From NCBI GenBank assembly GCA_002372545.1, contig DFHD01000093.1, positions 1 to 38,113 of the forward strand: a DNA stretch of 38,113 nt, in the 5' to 3' direction. Positions within the stretch are counted from its first letter, which is position 1, and each line of letters starts with the position of its first letter. The position numbers were made by a program, and so were the translations under genes. The notes under the pieces were generated by a model, which had not been told where the DNA came from, did not search any database, and saw nothing but the letters and a program-made list of their open reading frames with translations. Below, one piece after another: positions 7,943-15,495 of this stretch. This DNA is from Lachnospiraceae bacterium UBA3732. GTDB taxonomy: Bacteria; Bacillota; Clostridia; Lachnospirales; Lachnospiraceae.

Positions 7943-10627
7943 ATGAAGAAACTGACAGTTGGAATCATAGCCCACGTGGATGCGGGGAAGACCACGCTGA
8001 CGGAGGCGTTACTATATCAGAGCGGAATGATCCGGCGCGCCGGACGGGTGGATAACCGGGACAGCTTTCTGGATACGGAAACCCTGGAGCGAAGGCGGGG
8101 CGTCACCATTGTATCCAAACAGGCCGTGCTGGATTATCCGGAAGAGAGCCTTCGGGTGACCATCATCGATACCCCCGGACATGCGGATTTTCGTGCGGAT
8201 GCGGAGAGGGTATTTTCCATCCTTGATGCAGCGGTATTTATCATCAGCGCTGCGGACGGGATAGACAGCGATACGGTGAGCCTGTTTCAGCTTCTGGACA
8301 GTGCGGCGGTTCCCGTGATTATCTTTATCAATAAGACCGACCAGATGAAATATGCGGAGGAAACGGAAGAAGAGTTTAAGCAGCGGGTGACAGTTCCTCT
8401 GGTAAGGAATCTGGAAAAAAGGATTTTCCTGCATGGAGAGGCGGCGGTTCTTATGGACGGAGGTGAGCTGGACTATGAATCGGCGGCGGCCTGCGATGAA
8501 GCTGCCATGGAGGAATTCTTCGAGACAGGGATTCTTTCCGGGAAGACGATCTCAGGGCTGATCGCAAACCGGCGGATTGTTCCGGTGTATTCCGGGAGTG
8601 CGCTGAAAATGACAGGAACGGGTGGGCTGCTCGAGGGTATGAAAAGCCTTGCACGAACGGTGAATGAGGCCGGTGACCGGCCGGAGGGCGATTTCGGTGC
8701 GGTCTGCTACAGGATTGCAAAGGATGATAAGGGAAACCGCCTCACCTTTGTCAAGGTGACATCCGGAAGCATTGCCGTGCGAAGCAGGATGGGAGATGAA
8801 AAAATCAACCAGATACGGCTGTACAGCGGCGGCAGCTTCAGCCTTCTGGACCGGGCGGAGAACGGAGATGTGGTGGCCTTTACCGGACTATCCGGAATAT
8901 CTGTGGGAGAAGGTCTGGGCATTGATCCCGGCATGGGCAGCGGCAGAATGAAGCCGGTGCTGTGTTATGGGGTTATCCCTCCGGAGGGACTGAGCGACAG
9001 GGAGTTTCTTCCCATGCTCCGCGAGCTTGAGGCGGAGGAGCCTGTACTCAGCCTTTCGGTGAATAAAAGGACCGGACGGACCATGATCTCCTGTATGGGC
9101 GCGTTTCAGCTGGAGATCATCAGGAGCATGATCCGGGAACGGTTCGGGATCACGGTGGAATTCGATGAAGGCGATGTGGTTTATAAGGAAACCATTGCCG
9201 CACCGTCTTACGGTGTGGGGCATTTTGAACCTCTCAGGCATTACGCAGAGGTGCATCTTCTGCTTGAGCCTCTTCCCGAGGGCATGGGCATCAGAGTGGG
9301 TACGGACCTCAGCTATGACAGGCTGGGAGCCGCTTTTCAGCGCATCGTTCTGGATGAGCTTTCCCGTGACCGTCTTTACGGCGTGCTCACCGGCTCGAAG
9401 CTGACAGATGTGAAGATCACTCTCGTGGCGGGAAAGTCCCATGTGAAGCATTCCGAAAGCTATGATTTCCGGCATGCGGCAAGAAGGGCGGTACGGCAGG
9501 CGCTGATGAAGACGGAGAATGTCCTTCTCGAGCCGGTTTTCCGTTTTACCATTCACCTGCCCACTGAGTATGTGGGGCGGGTCATGAATGATCTGGACAG
9601 CATGTCCGGCCAGGCAATCCTTTCGGAAAGCAGCGAAGAGCGCGCAGTCCTTGTGGGATATGCCCCTGCGGTATATATGCGAAATTACCAGTCGGAGCTG
9701 ACCCGCCTTACGGCAGGCCGGGGCAGGATCGAGCTTTCTTTTGGCGGTTATAAAAAATGCCATAACACGGAAAAGGTCGTGGAAGAGTACGGATATGATC
9801 CCGAGGCGGACAGGGATAATCCCTCCGGCTCCGTGTTTACGGAGCACGGGGCAGGAAAGTACGTTTCCTGGGATGAGACGGATGCCCGGGCTCATGTGGA
9901 AAGCAGGGCAGGTGAACTGATTGACCAGGAGGATGCGGAAAGTGATGCGCAGTCCCAGGAGGGCGGAGAGGCAGGTGGAAAAACAGGAGAAAAAAGCCTT
10001 ATGGAACGCCTGGATGCTATCGGCTATGAAGAGGTGGAGGCAATTCTCAGCAAAACGCTGGGAGCCAATAAGAAAAACGACCCGCTGGAAAAACGGCATA
10101 CCTATAAGCAATCCTCCGGCCGGCAGGAGGCGGTCTCTCAGAAGAGTAAGCCGGCAGGCGGCAGGAAAGCTTCGGTGGCAGGAGCGGCCAGAGAAAAGTA
10201 TCTTCTTGTGGACGGCTATAACATGATCTACGCCTGGGATGAGCTCCGGGGCTTTGCGCCTGAGAATATGACGGCGGCCAGGGATCTTCTGTTGGATATC
10301 CTTTCGGAGTACAGGGCAATCTGCGGGATCAATCTGATCGTTGTTTTCGATGCCTATAAGGTTCCCGGTCACGGGACAGAGCTTTTCGATTATCATCAGG
10401 TGCACGTAGTCTATACCCGGCAGGCGGAAACGGCAGATCAGTATATTGAAAAGTTCGCGCTGGAAAAGCATGAAAAGTACGATATCTCCGTTGCTACAAA
10501 CGACGGCATGATCCAGCTGATCATTTTCGGCGCGGGGGCAAGACGGCTCAGTGCGGCCGACCTCTGGAATGAGGTGCAGGCGGCTCGTGACAGCATACAG
10601 GGCTATTTGTCAGATGTGAACAGGTGA
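7943..10627 (+). CDS. TetM/EF-G-like translation factor GTPase fused to a YacP/Rae1-type NYN nuclease domain
   Basis: The protein has 894 residues. The N-terminal part is a translational GTPase of the ribosomal-protection type: G1 AHVDAGKTT (10-18), switch I RRGVTI (51-56), G3 DTPGHADF (76-83) and G4 NKTD (130-133). EF-G-like domains II-V follow to about 590. A short extension comes next (CHNTEKVVEEYGYDPEAD), then a charged low-complexity linker (about 650-745). Residues 751-894 form an NYN/PIN-like domain closest in pattern to YacP/Rae1: LLVDGYNMI (Asp757), VVFDAYKVPG (Asp803), ETADQYI (Asp832) and ATNDG (Asp854). Bacillus Rae1 cuts mRNA in the ribosomal A site. The domain IV tip (about 497-507, KSHVKHSES) lacks the YSPVST motif of TetM/TetO, so tetracycline resistance should not be assumed. 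The role is unknown; recruitment of a nuclease to the A site is my inference. Confidence 0.9.
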   Translation: MKKLTVGIIAHVDAGKTTLTEALLYQSGMIRRAGRVDNRDSFLDTETLERRRGVTIVSKQAVLDYPEESLRVTIIDTPGHADFRADAERVFSILDAAVFIISAADGIDSDTVSLFQLLDSAAVPVIIFINKTDQMKYAEETEEEFKQRVTVPLVRNLEKRIFLHGEAAVLMDGGELDYESAAACDEAAMEEFFETGILSGKTISGLIANRRIVPVYSGSALKMTGTGGLLEGMKSLARTVNEAGDRPEGDFGAVCYRIAKDDKGNRLTFVKVTSGSIAVRSRMGDEKINQIRLYSGGSFSLLDRAENGDVVAFTGLSGISVGEGLGIDPGMGSGRMKPVLCYGVIPPEGLSDREFLPMLRELEAEEPVLSLSVNKRTGRTMISCMGAFQLEIIRSMIRERFGITVEFDEGDVVYKETIAAPSYGVGHFEPLRHYAEVHLLLEPLPEGMGIRVGTDLSYDRLGAAFQRIVLDELSRDRLYGVLTGSKLTDVKITLVAGKSHVKHSESYDFRHAARRAVRQALMKTENVLLEPVFRFTIHLPTEYVGRVMNDLDSMSGQAILSESSEERAVLVGYAPAVYMRNYQSELTRLTAGRGRIELSFGGYKKCHNTEKVVEEYGYDPEADRDNPSGSVFTEHGAGKYVSWDETDARAHVESRAGELIDQEDAESDAQSQEGGEAGGKTGEKSLMERLDAIGYEEVEAILSKTLGANKKNDPLEKRHTYKQSSGRQEAVSQKSKPAGGRKASVAGAAREKYLLVDGYNMIYAWDELRGFAPENMTAARDLLLDILSEYRAICGINLIVVFDAYKVPGHGTELFDYHQVHVVYTRQAETADQYIEKFALEKHEKYDISVATNDGMIQLIIFGAGARRLSAADLWNEVQAARDSIQGYLSDVNR

Positions 10628-10676
10628 TTTTGGAACAAGTACACGATTTCCGGGCCCAACCTTTGAAGGAGGAGCG

Positions 10677-11369
10677 ATGACGTTTTCGGATGACTTTGAG
10701 ATCAGCTCCATGGAGGAGCTGATAGAACTGATAGATGAAGTGGGTTTTGTCCCGTTTTTTGCAAATGAGATAGAGGGATTTTCGATAGAGGAGCATATTG
10801 CGCCCGGGTGCTGGTATGACGATGCGGATGAGGGCTTCTGGTCTGCATGGGAATGGAAAGGACCGGTTATAAGGAAAATGAAATGCGCCTATGGGAAGTT
10901 CCTGCGAAATAAGGCTATGTATATCAGCCCGAGGTGGTTCCCGGATTTTGCAAATTTCCGCAGGGACGGATATGACTTCGATGCCAGATACGACGATGGC
11001 CTTGCATCATTCCATGACAAGGAGCTGTATGAGTTGCTTGATGCGAAGGCACCAGTCATGTCAAAGGAGCTGAAACAGGCCGCCGGCTATGGAAGGAACG
11101 GTAAAAAGGGCTTTGATACCATGATTACAAGGCTGCAAAAACAGTGCTACGTGATCACAAGCGATTTCAGATATGCCACGGATAAGCTCGGAAATGCGTA
11201 TGGATGGGGAATCGCAGAGTATTCCACGCCTGAGAAGTTCATGGGGAAGAAGTTTACTAACACTGTTTATAAGCGCTCGCCGGAAGAGTCCTATGCACGT
11301 GTGGTACGTCAGCTGAAGAAGATACTGCCGGATGCAGAAAAGCAGCAGATAGAAAGGATACTGCGATAG
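10677..11369 (+). CDS. AlkZ-related protein
   Basis: This 230-residue soluble protein resembles the family annotated AlkZ-related in Clostridia, with VGFVPFF, FWSAWEWKGP, RRDGYDFDARYDDGLAS and GWGIAEYSTPE. AlkZ (YcaQ) proteins are winged-helix DNA glycosylases that act on interstrand crosslinks and alkylated bases. This protein is much shorter, and I do not see the QxQ catalytic motif of true AlkZ, so enzymatic activity is doubtful. It starts at an ATG with GGAGGAG close upstream, 49 bases after the GTPase-nuclease stop and without an obvious promoter, so it may be the third gene of that unit. No terminator is apparent after it, but a promoter for ychF follows. The function is unproven. Confidence 0.75.
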   Translation: MTFSDDFEISSMEELIELIDEVGFVPFFANEIEGFSIEEHIAPGCWYDDADEGFWSAWEWKGPVIRKMKCAYGKFLRNKAMYISPRWFPDFANFRRDGYDFDARYDDGLASFHDKELYELLDAKAPVMSKELKQAAGYGRNGKKGFDTMITRLQKQCYVITSDFRYATDKLGNAYGWGIAEYSTPEKFMGKKFTNTVYKRSPEESYARVVRQLKKILPDAEKQQIERILR

Positions 11370-11384
11370 AAGAAATCTGACTGG

Positions 11385-11414
11385 TTGATTTTCTTGACTT
11401 TTTTATAGTATAAT
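11385..11414 (+). promoter_or_regulatory. Promoter of ychF
   Basis: TTGATT (11385-11390), an 18-base spacer, and TATAAT (11409-11414). It lies just after the AlkZ-related gene and gives a leader of about 160 bases before ychF. Confidence 0.65.
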
Positions 11415-11500
11415 AAACTAGTTTGGGTGTATTATGCCATTCTGATTGCAGAATATGGTATTTGAATTGCTGGAATCTGAGCGGCTTTGCATACGAAAAA

Positions 11501-11560
11501 GTAACACTAAATGTAACACCTTAGAATTAGAGGGTGCTGGAAACCCTTGAAAATAAGGAT
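11501..11560 (+). other. Leader with GTAACAC repeats and an att-site-like hairpin cluster
   Basis: GTAACAC occurs at 11501 and 11513, 12 bases apart. It is followed by AGGGT (11531-11535) pairing with ACCCT (11543-11547), and by CCTT (11545-11548) pairing with AAGG (11555-11558). The mix of GTAACACC repeats and an AACCCTTGAAAATAAGG-like core recalls sequences found beside tyrosine-integrase genes in Clostridia. No integrase is present. It could equally be a simple leader. Confidence 0.3.
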
Positions 11561-11581
11561 TTCAGGAGGTTTAAAGAATAA

Positions 11582-12682
11582 ATGAAATTAGGAATCGTCG
11601 GTCTTCCGAACGTGGGAAAGAGTACATTGTTTAATTCTCTGACAAAGGCTGGAGCCCTTGCGGCAAATTATCCCTTTGCGACCATTGACCCCAATGTGGG
11701 GATCGTGGCTGTGCCGGATCCCCGGCTGGATGTGCTGACAAAGATGTATGATTCGGACAAAACAACACCGGCCATCATTGAATTTGTGGATATTGCCGGA
11801 CTGGTAAAGGGAGCTTCCAAGGGCGAGGGTCTGGGAAACCAGTTCCTTTCCAATATCCGGGAGTGCGATGCCATTGTGCATGTTGTCCGCTGCTTTGAGG
11901 ATACGGATGTGGTGCATGTGGACGGATCTGTGGATCCTGTCCGGGATATTGAGACCATCAATATCGAGCTGATCTTCTCCGATCTCGAGGTGCTGGAGCG
12001 GCGCATGTCCAAAACTGTGAAGCTTTCCAGGAACGATAAGTCAGCCGCCAAGGAATATGAATTCCAGCAGAGGCTGAAGGCTCATCTGGAGGCGGGAGAG
12101 CCGCTGATCACCATGGGTGAGCCGGAGGATGAGGATGAAGCGCTCTGGCTGAAGGAATACAATATGCTGACAGCAAAGCCTGTGATCTTTGCGGCTAATG
12201 TCAGCGAGGATGATATGGCGGATGATGGCGCGGGGAATAGTTATGTAAACCAGGTGAGGGAGCTGGCGCAGAAATCCGGCAGCGGAGTGTTTACGGTATG
12301 CGCAAAGATGGAAGCTGAGCTTTCCGAGCTTTCCGATGAAGAAAAGAAAGAATTCCTTGCGGATCTCGGACTTTCCGAATCCGGTCTGGATAAGCTGATC
12401 AAGGCCAGCTACGAATTGCTTGGTCTCATCAGTTATCTGACGGCGGGAAAGCAGGAGTCCAGGGCCTGGACCATCACCAAGGGAACAAAGGCACCCCAGG
12501 CGGCAGGCAAGATCCACACTGATTTTGAGAGAGGCTTTATCAAGGCTGAGGTTGTGGCTTATGAGGATCTGATCCGGGAAGGCAGCATGACAGCTGCAAA
12601 GGAAAAGGGTCTCGTCCGCCAGGAAGGCAAAGAATACGTCATGAAAGACGGCGATGTAGTATTGTTTAAATTCAACGTGTGA
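11582..12682 (+). CDS. ychF: YchF/OLA1 family ribosome-binding ATPase
   Basis: The 366-residue product is full length for the family. G1 is GLPNVGKS (7-14) and the switch/G3 region is DIAGLVKGASKGEGLGNQFL. The G4 site is NVSE (206-209) instead of NKxD, which is the known basis for ATP preference in this family. A TGS domain follows to the C-terminus, ending in the usual DGDVVLFKFNV. YchF binds the ribosome and is linked to translation and stress responses. The start is the ATG at 11582 with CAGGAGG upstream. It has its own promoter and is followed by a remarkable 61-base hairpin before lgt. Confidence 0.97.
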   Translation: MKLGIVGLPNVGKSTLFNSLTKAGALAANYPFATIDPNVGIVAVPDPRLDVLTKMYDSDKTTPAIIEFVDIAGLVKGASKGEGLGNQFLSNIRECDAIVHVVRCFEDTDVVHVDGSVDPVRDIETINIELIFSDLEVLERRMSKTVKLSRNDKSAAKEYEFQQRLKAHLEAGEPLITMGEPEDEDEALWLKEYNMLTAKPVIFAANVSEDDMADDGAGNSYVNQVRELAQKSGSGVFTVCAKMEAELSELSDEEKKEFLADLGLSESGLDKLIKASYELLGLISYLTAGKQESRAWTITKGTKAPQAAGKIHTDFERGFIKAEVVAYEDLIREGSMTAAKEKGLVRQEGKEYVMKDGDVVLFKFNV

Positions 12683-12687
12683 TAACA

Positions 12688-12748
12688 GGGAATCAGAGAA
12701 GACCTCTGCATCCGCTTGCGGAATGCAGAGTGTCTTCTCTTGATTCCC
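12688..12748 (+). repeat. 61-base near-perfect hairpin between ychF and lgt
   Basis: The left arm GGGAATCA...CCGC and right arm GCGG...TGATTCCC form a stem of about 28 pairs, interrupted only by three single-base bulges in the right arm, with a TT loop. It is followed by GCACGG, not a U-run, so it is not a standard intrinsic terminator. It probably forms in the ychF-lgt transcript. Confidence 0.85.
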
Positions 12749-12768
12749 GCACGGATATGAGGCTGACT

Positions 12769-13689
12769 ATGAAAGGTATTTATTTTCCGGGCGTGGGCAT
12801 CCGGTTTCCCTACGTTCCGGAGTACTTTACCCTTTTCGGGTTTAAGATTCATATGTATGGGCTGATGATCGGCATGGGATTTTTTCTTGCTCTGATGATC
12901 TCTCTTCACGAAGCAAAGCGGACGGGGCAGAATACAGAGCATTACTGGGATTTCCTGCTGGTCATGGTCATCCCTTCGATCCTGGGCGCGAGGATTTATT
13001 ACGTCCTCTTTAATCTGAAGGAATATACAGGGCAGGACAAATCGGCATGGAAGACCTTTCTGGATATGCTCAATATCCGCGACGGGGGTCTTGCCATTTA
13101 CGGCGGTCTGATCGCCGGAACGCTTTCGGCGGTTGTTCTCACCAGAGTGAAGAAAATCAGTCTGCCGCTTCTGGCGGATACGGTGACTATGGGTATCCTG
13201 GTTGGGCAGATCCTTGGCCGCTGGGGCAATTTCTTTAACCGGGAGGCCTTCGGCCGGCTGGCCAACGGCTGGACGCGCATGGCTATTCCGGTGGATTACT
13301 ATAATAATGACGGCTCAATGGCATATATGAAGAAAAACGGGATCATTACGGAGGCGATGCTGAATTCCACCGAAAAGGTAAACGGCGTTTCCTGCATCAC
13401 CGTTCATCCGACCTTCCTTTATGAGGGGGTATGGAATCTCGCCCTTCTTCTTCTGATTTTCTTTTACAGGAAACATAAGAAATTTGATGGTGAGCTGGCC
13501 ATGATCTACGTGGCGGGCTACGGGGTCGGAAGAGTGATCGTGGAATCCTTCCGTACGGATTCCCTGATGGTCGGTCCCCTTCGGGTAAGCCAGGTTGTGG
13601 GCGTATTCTGTATCATAACCGGCGTCAGCGTGATCGTCTGGAACAGGGTGAGGCTGGCAAAGAAAGGTGCTGAGGCTGAAAAGGCTTGA
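12769..13689 (+). CDS. lgt: Prolipoprotein diacylglyceryl transferase
   Basis: Lgt moves a diacylglyceryl group from phosphatidylglycerol to the lipobox cysteine of prolipoproteins, the first step of lipoprotein maturation. The 306-residue polytopic protein shows HMYGLMIGMGFF in the first helices, RDGGLAIYGGLIAG, and the signature GRWGNFFNREAFGR. A later HPTFLYEGVWNLALL and a GVGRVIVESFRTDSL segment are also typical. The ATG at 12769 is chosen because the longer frame (from 12679) would read through the 61-base hairpin and adds no family sequence; ATG 12757 is an alternative. It should process the two lipoproteins of this window (Cys23 of 5597-6139 and Cys21 of 13835-14680). Confidence 0.95.
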   Translation: MKGIYFPGVGIRFPYVPEYFTLFGFKIHMYGLMIGMGFFLALMISLHEAKRTGQNTEHYWDFLLVMVIPSILGARIYYVLFNLKEYTGQDKSAWKTFLDMLNIRDGGLAIYGGLIAGTLSAVVLTRVKKISLPLLADTVTMGILVGQILGRWGNFFNREAFGRLANGWTRMAIPVDYYNNDGSMAYMKKNGIITEAMLNSTEKVNGVSCITVHPTFLYEGVWNLALLLLIFFYRKHKKFDGELAMIYVAGYGVGRVIVESFRTDSLMVGPLRVSQVVGVFCIITGVSVIVWNRVRLAKKGAEAEKA

Positions 13690-13714
13690 TTTTACCGGAG
13701 TAAACTGTTAAAAT
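13686..13714 (+). promoter_or_regulatory. Promoter of the amino-acid ABC importer
   Basis: TTGATT (13686-13691) overlaps the lgt stop. It is followed by a 17-base spacer and TAAAAT (13709-13714). The leader of about 115 bases is GC-rich and structured. Confidence 0.65.
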
Positions 13715-13741
13715 TTGCACGTTGTGTATTGCGGATGGATT

Positions 13742-13811
13742 CCCCGGTTCCGGGAAAAGAATCTGTCCGGGGCAGGGACTGCCCCTGCCGGAATATTCTG
13801 CCGCCTGGCAG
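13742..13811 (+). promoter_or_regulatory. Structured GC-rich leader upstream of the importer genes
   Basis: Hairpins seen are GGCAGGG (13771-13777) with CCCTGCC (13783-13789), and CTGCC (13798-13802) with GGCAG (13807-13811), the latter ending 8 bases before the ribosome binding site. CCCCGG (13742-13747) can pair with CCGGGG (13767-13772) as an alternative fold. This could be an attenuator. It does not match a T-box or a riboswitch that I recognise. Confidence 0.4.
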
Positions 13812-13834
13812 GTATAAACAGGAGGAATGAGAAA

Positions 13835-14680
13835 ATGAAAAAGAAGCTTTTGGCACTTGGTCTGGCGCTTTCCATGTGTTTTTCACTGGTAGCCTGCGGC
13901 TCTGACAAAAAGGATGAGAAGAAGGACGAGTCCGGTCAGTCAGCCTCCAGTTCCGACGATCTGGCAAAGATTCAGGATAAGGGAACGCTGGTCATTGGTG
14001 TAACGGATTTTGAGCCCATGGATTATAAGGATGACAAGGGTGAGTGGATTGGCTTTGATGCTGACGTGGCTGCCAGCTTCTGTGAGAGCCTTGGCGTTGA
14101 GGCAAAGTTTGTCGAGATTGATTGGGACAATAAGATTCTGGAGCTGGAGGCCGGCACCATTGATTGTGTATGGAACGGCATGACCCTCACAGATGAAGTG
14201 ACAAGCGCCATGAGCTGTTCCAATGCTTATTGCAACAATGCACAGATCGTGATCCTGCCGAAGGATAAGGCGGATCAGTACAAGACTGTGGAGGATATGA
14301 AGGGACTTGTATTTGCTGTTGAGGCTGGAAGTGCCGGTGAGAGTGAGGCAAAGGCAAATGGCCTGGAATATACGGCGGTGAACAATCAGGCATCTGCGCT
14401 GATGGAAGTGGCTGCCGGAACCTCCGATGCAGCGATCATCGATTCTCTTATGGCTGCCGCTATGGTGGGCGATGGTACAAGCTATGAAAACCTGACCTAT
14501 ACCGTTGCGCTGAACAGCGAGGAATATGGCGTGGGCTTCCGCAAGGGCTCCAATCTGACGGAAAAGCTGAACGCATTTCTGATCAGCGCTTATGAGGACG
14601 GTACACTGCAGAAGATAGCAGAAACCTATGGCGTACAGGCTGCACTGATCGATCAGACGGCCAATAAGACGGCGGAGTAA
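13835..14680 (+). CDS. Amino-acid ABC transporter substrate-binding lipoprotein (family 3)
   Basis: This 281-residue solute-binding protein has a signal peptide ending in lipobox LVAC (Cys21), a short charged linker, and a bacterial extracellular family 3 domain. Landmarks are KGTLVIGVTDFEPMDY, GFDADVAASFCE, KILELEAGTIDCVWNGMT and GVGFRKGSNLTEKLN. It should capture a polar amino acid outside the membrane and deliver it to the permease encoded next. The start at 13835 has AGGAGG 9 bases upstream. The upstream frame from 13715 crosses the structured leader. The ligand cannot be named from sequence; polar or cystine-type substrates are typical of the family. Confidence 0.92.
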   Translation: MKKKLLALGLALSMCFSLVACGSDKKDEKKDESGQSASSSDDLAKIQDKGTLVIGVTDFEPMDYKDDKGEWIGFDADVAASFCESLGVEAKFVEIDWDNKILELEAGTIDCVWNGMTLTDEVTSAMSCSNAYCNNAQIVILPKDKADQYKTVEDMKGLVFAVEAGSAGESEAKANGLEYTAVNNQASALMEVAAGTSDAAIIDSLMAAAMVGDGTSYENLTYTVALNSEEYGVGFRKGSNLTEKLNAFLISAYEDGTLQKIAETYGVQAALIDQTANKTAE

Positions 14681-14798
14681 GGAATTTCACCGGGGAAGCT
14701 TGCTGAGCTGGTTGCTTCTTTAATATGAAGAAAGCATCCTGCGTTTCCCAAAGTTACAGCATTGAGACTACAGATGAAGGTAAGGAAAAGGAGAGAAC

Positions 14799-15485
14799 GT
14801 GGATAAGTTTGCAGATCAATTTCCAATCGTGATCAAAGCGCTGAATTCAGGCTTTTTGCAGACGATGAAGCTGTTTTTTGTAACCCTTCTCGGTGCATTG
14901 CCTCTGGGCCTGCTCATCTGCTTCGGCTCCACCTCCCGTTTTCGTCCGGTGAAGTGGCTGTTCCGTTTTATCATCTGGATCGTCCGGGGAACGCCGCTGA
15001 TGATCCAGCTTCTGATCATCTATTACTTCCCGGGACTCGTGCTTAAGAATAATGTCTGGGGAATAGCGGAATCCGGCCGTTTCCTTGCGGCGTCGGTGGC
15101 GTTTATCATCAATTACGCCTGTTACTTTTCCGAAATCTACAGGGGAGGCATCATCAGTATCCCTGTGGGACAGGACGAAGCAGGACTGGTGCTGGGCATG
15201 ACCAGGAGCCAGATCTTTTTCCGTGTCAAGCTTCTCCAGATGGTGAAGCGGATCGTACCGCCCATGTCCAACGAGATTTTGACGCTGGTCAAGGATACAT
15301 CACTGGCCAGGATCATTGCCCTGCAGGAAGTCATCTGGGCGGGGCAGGCCTTCATGAAGGGCTCGCAGGGTATTTCCGGAGAAATATGGCCCCTGTTCTT
15401 TACAGCAGTTTATTATCTGATCTTTAACGGTATTCTCTCCCTGCTCTTTGGCAAGCTGGAAAAGAAGCTGGATTACTTCAGGTAG
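14799..15485 (+). CDS. Amino-acid ABC transporter permease (HisM/GlnP type)
   Basis: This 228-residue inner-membrane permease has the HisMQ/GlnP pattern. The region WIVRGTPLMIQLLIIYY is the classic segment of polar amino-acid permeases. The EAA-like coupling loop DEAGLVLGMTRSQIFFRVKLLQ contacts the ATPase, and VKDTSLARIIALQE follows. It starts at GTG 14799 with AAAGGAGAG upstream. Only one permease gene is present, so the channel is likely a homodimer. The 118-base gap after the binding protein contains a weak imperfect hairpin but no clear terminator. That fits partial attenuation giving excess binding protein, which is common in such operons. Confidence 0.93.
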   Translation: MDKFADQFPIVIKALNSGFLQTMKLFFVTLLGALPLGLLICFGSTSRFRPVKWLFRFIIWIVRGTPLMIQLLIIYYFPGLVLKNNVWGIAESGRFLAASVAFIINYACYFSEIYRGGIISIPVGQDEAGLVLGMTRSQIFFRVKLLQMVKRIVPPMSNEILTLVKDTSLARIIALQEVIWAGQAFMKGSQGISGEIWPLFFTAVYYLIFNGILSLLFGKLEKKLDYFR

Positions 15486-15495
15486 GAGGTGCGCT

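Noticed and set aside
7943..10627. Tetracycline resistance gene of the tetM class
   Set aside because: The domain IV tip lacks the YSPVST-type motif, there is a large C-terminal nuclease fusion, and the context is chromosomal with no mobile element.
11394..11414. TTGACT as the -35 of the ychF promoter
   Set aside because: Its spacing to TATAAT is only 9 bases; TTGATT at 11385 gives a workable 18-base spacer.
13690..13834. T-box leader
   Set aside because: Hairpins are present, but no AGGGTGG-type T-box sequence or specifier arrangement is visible.
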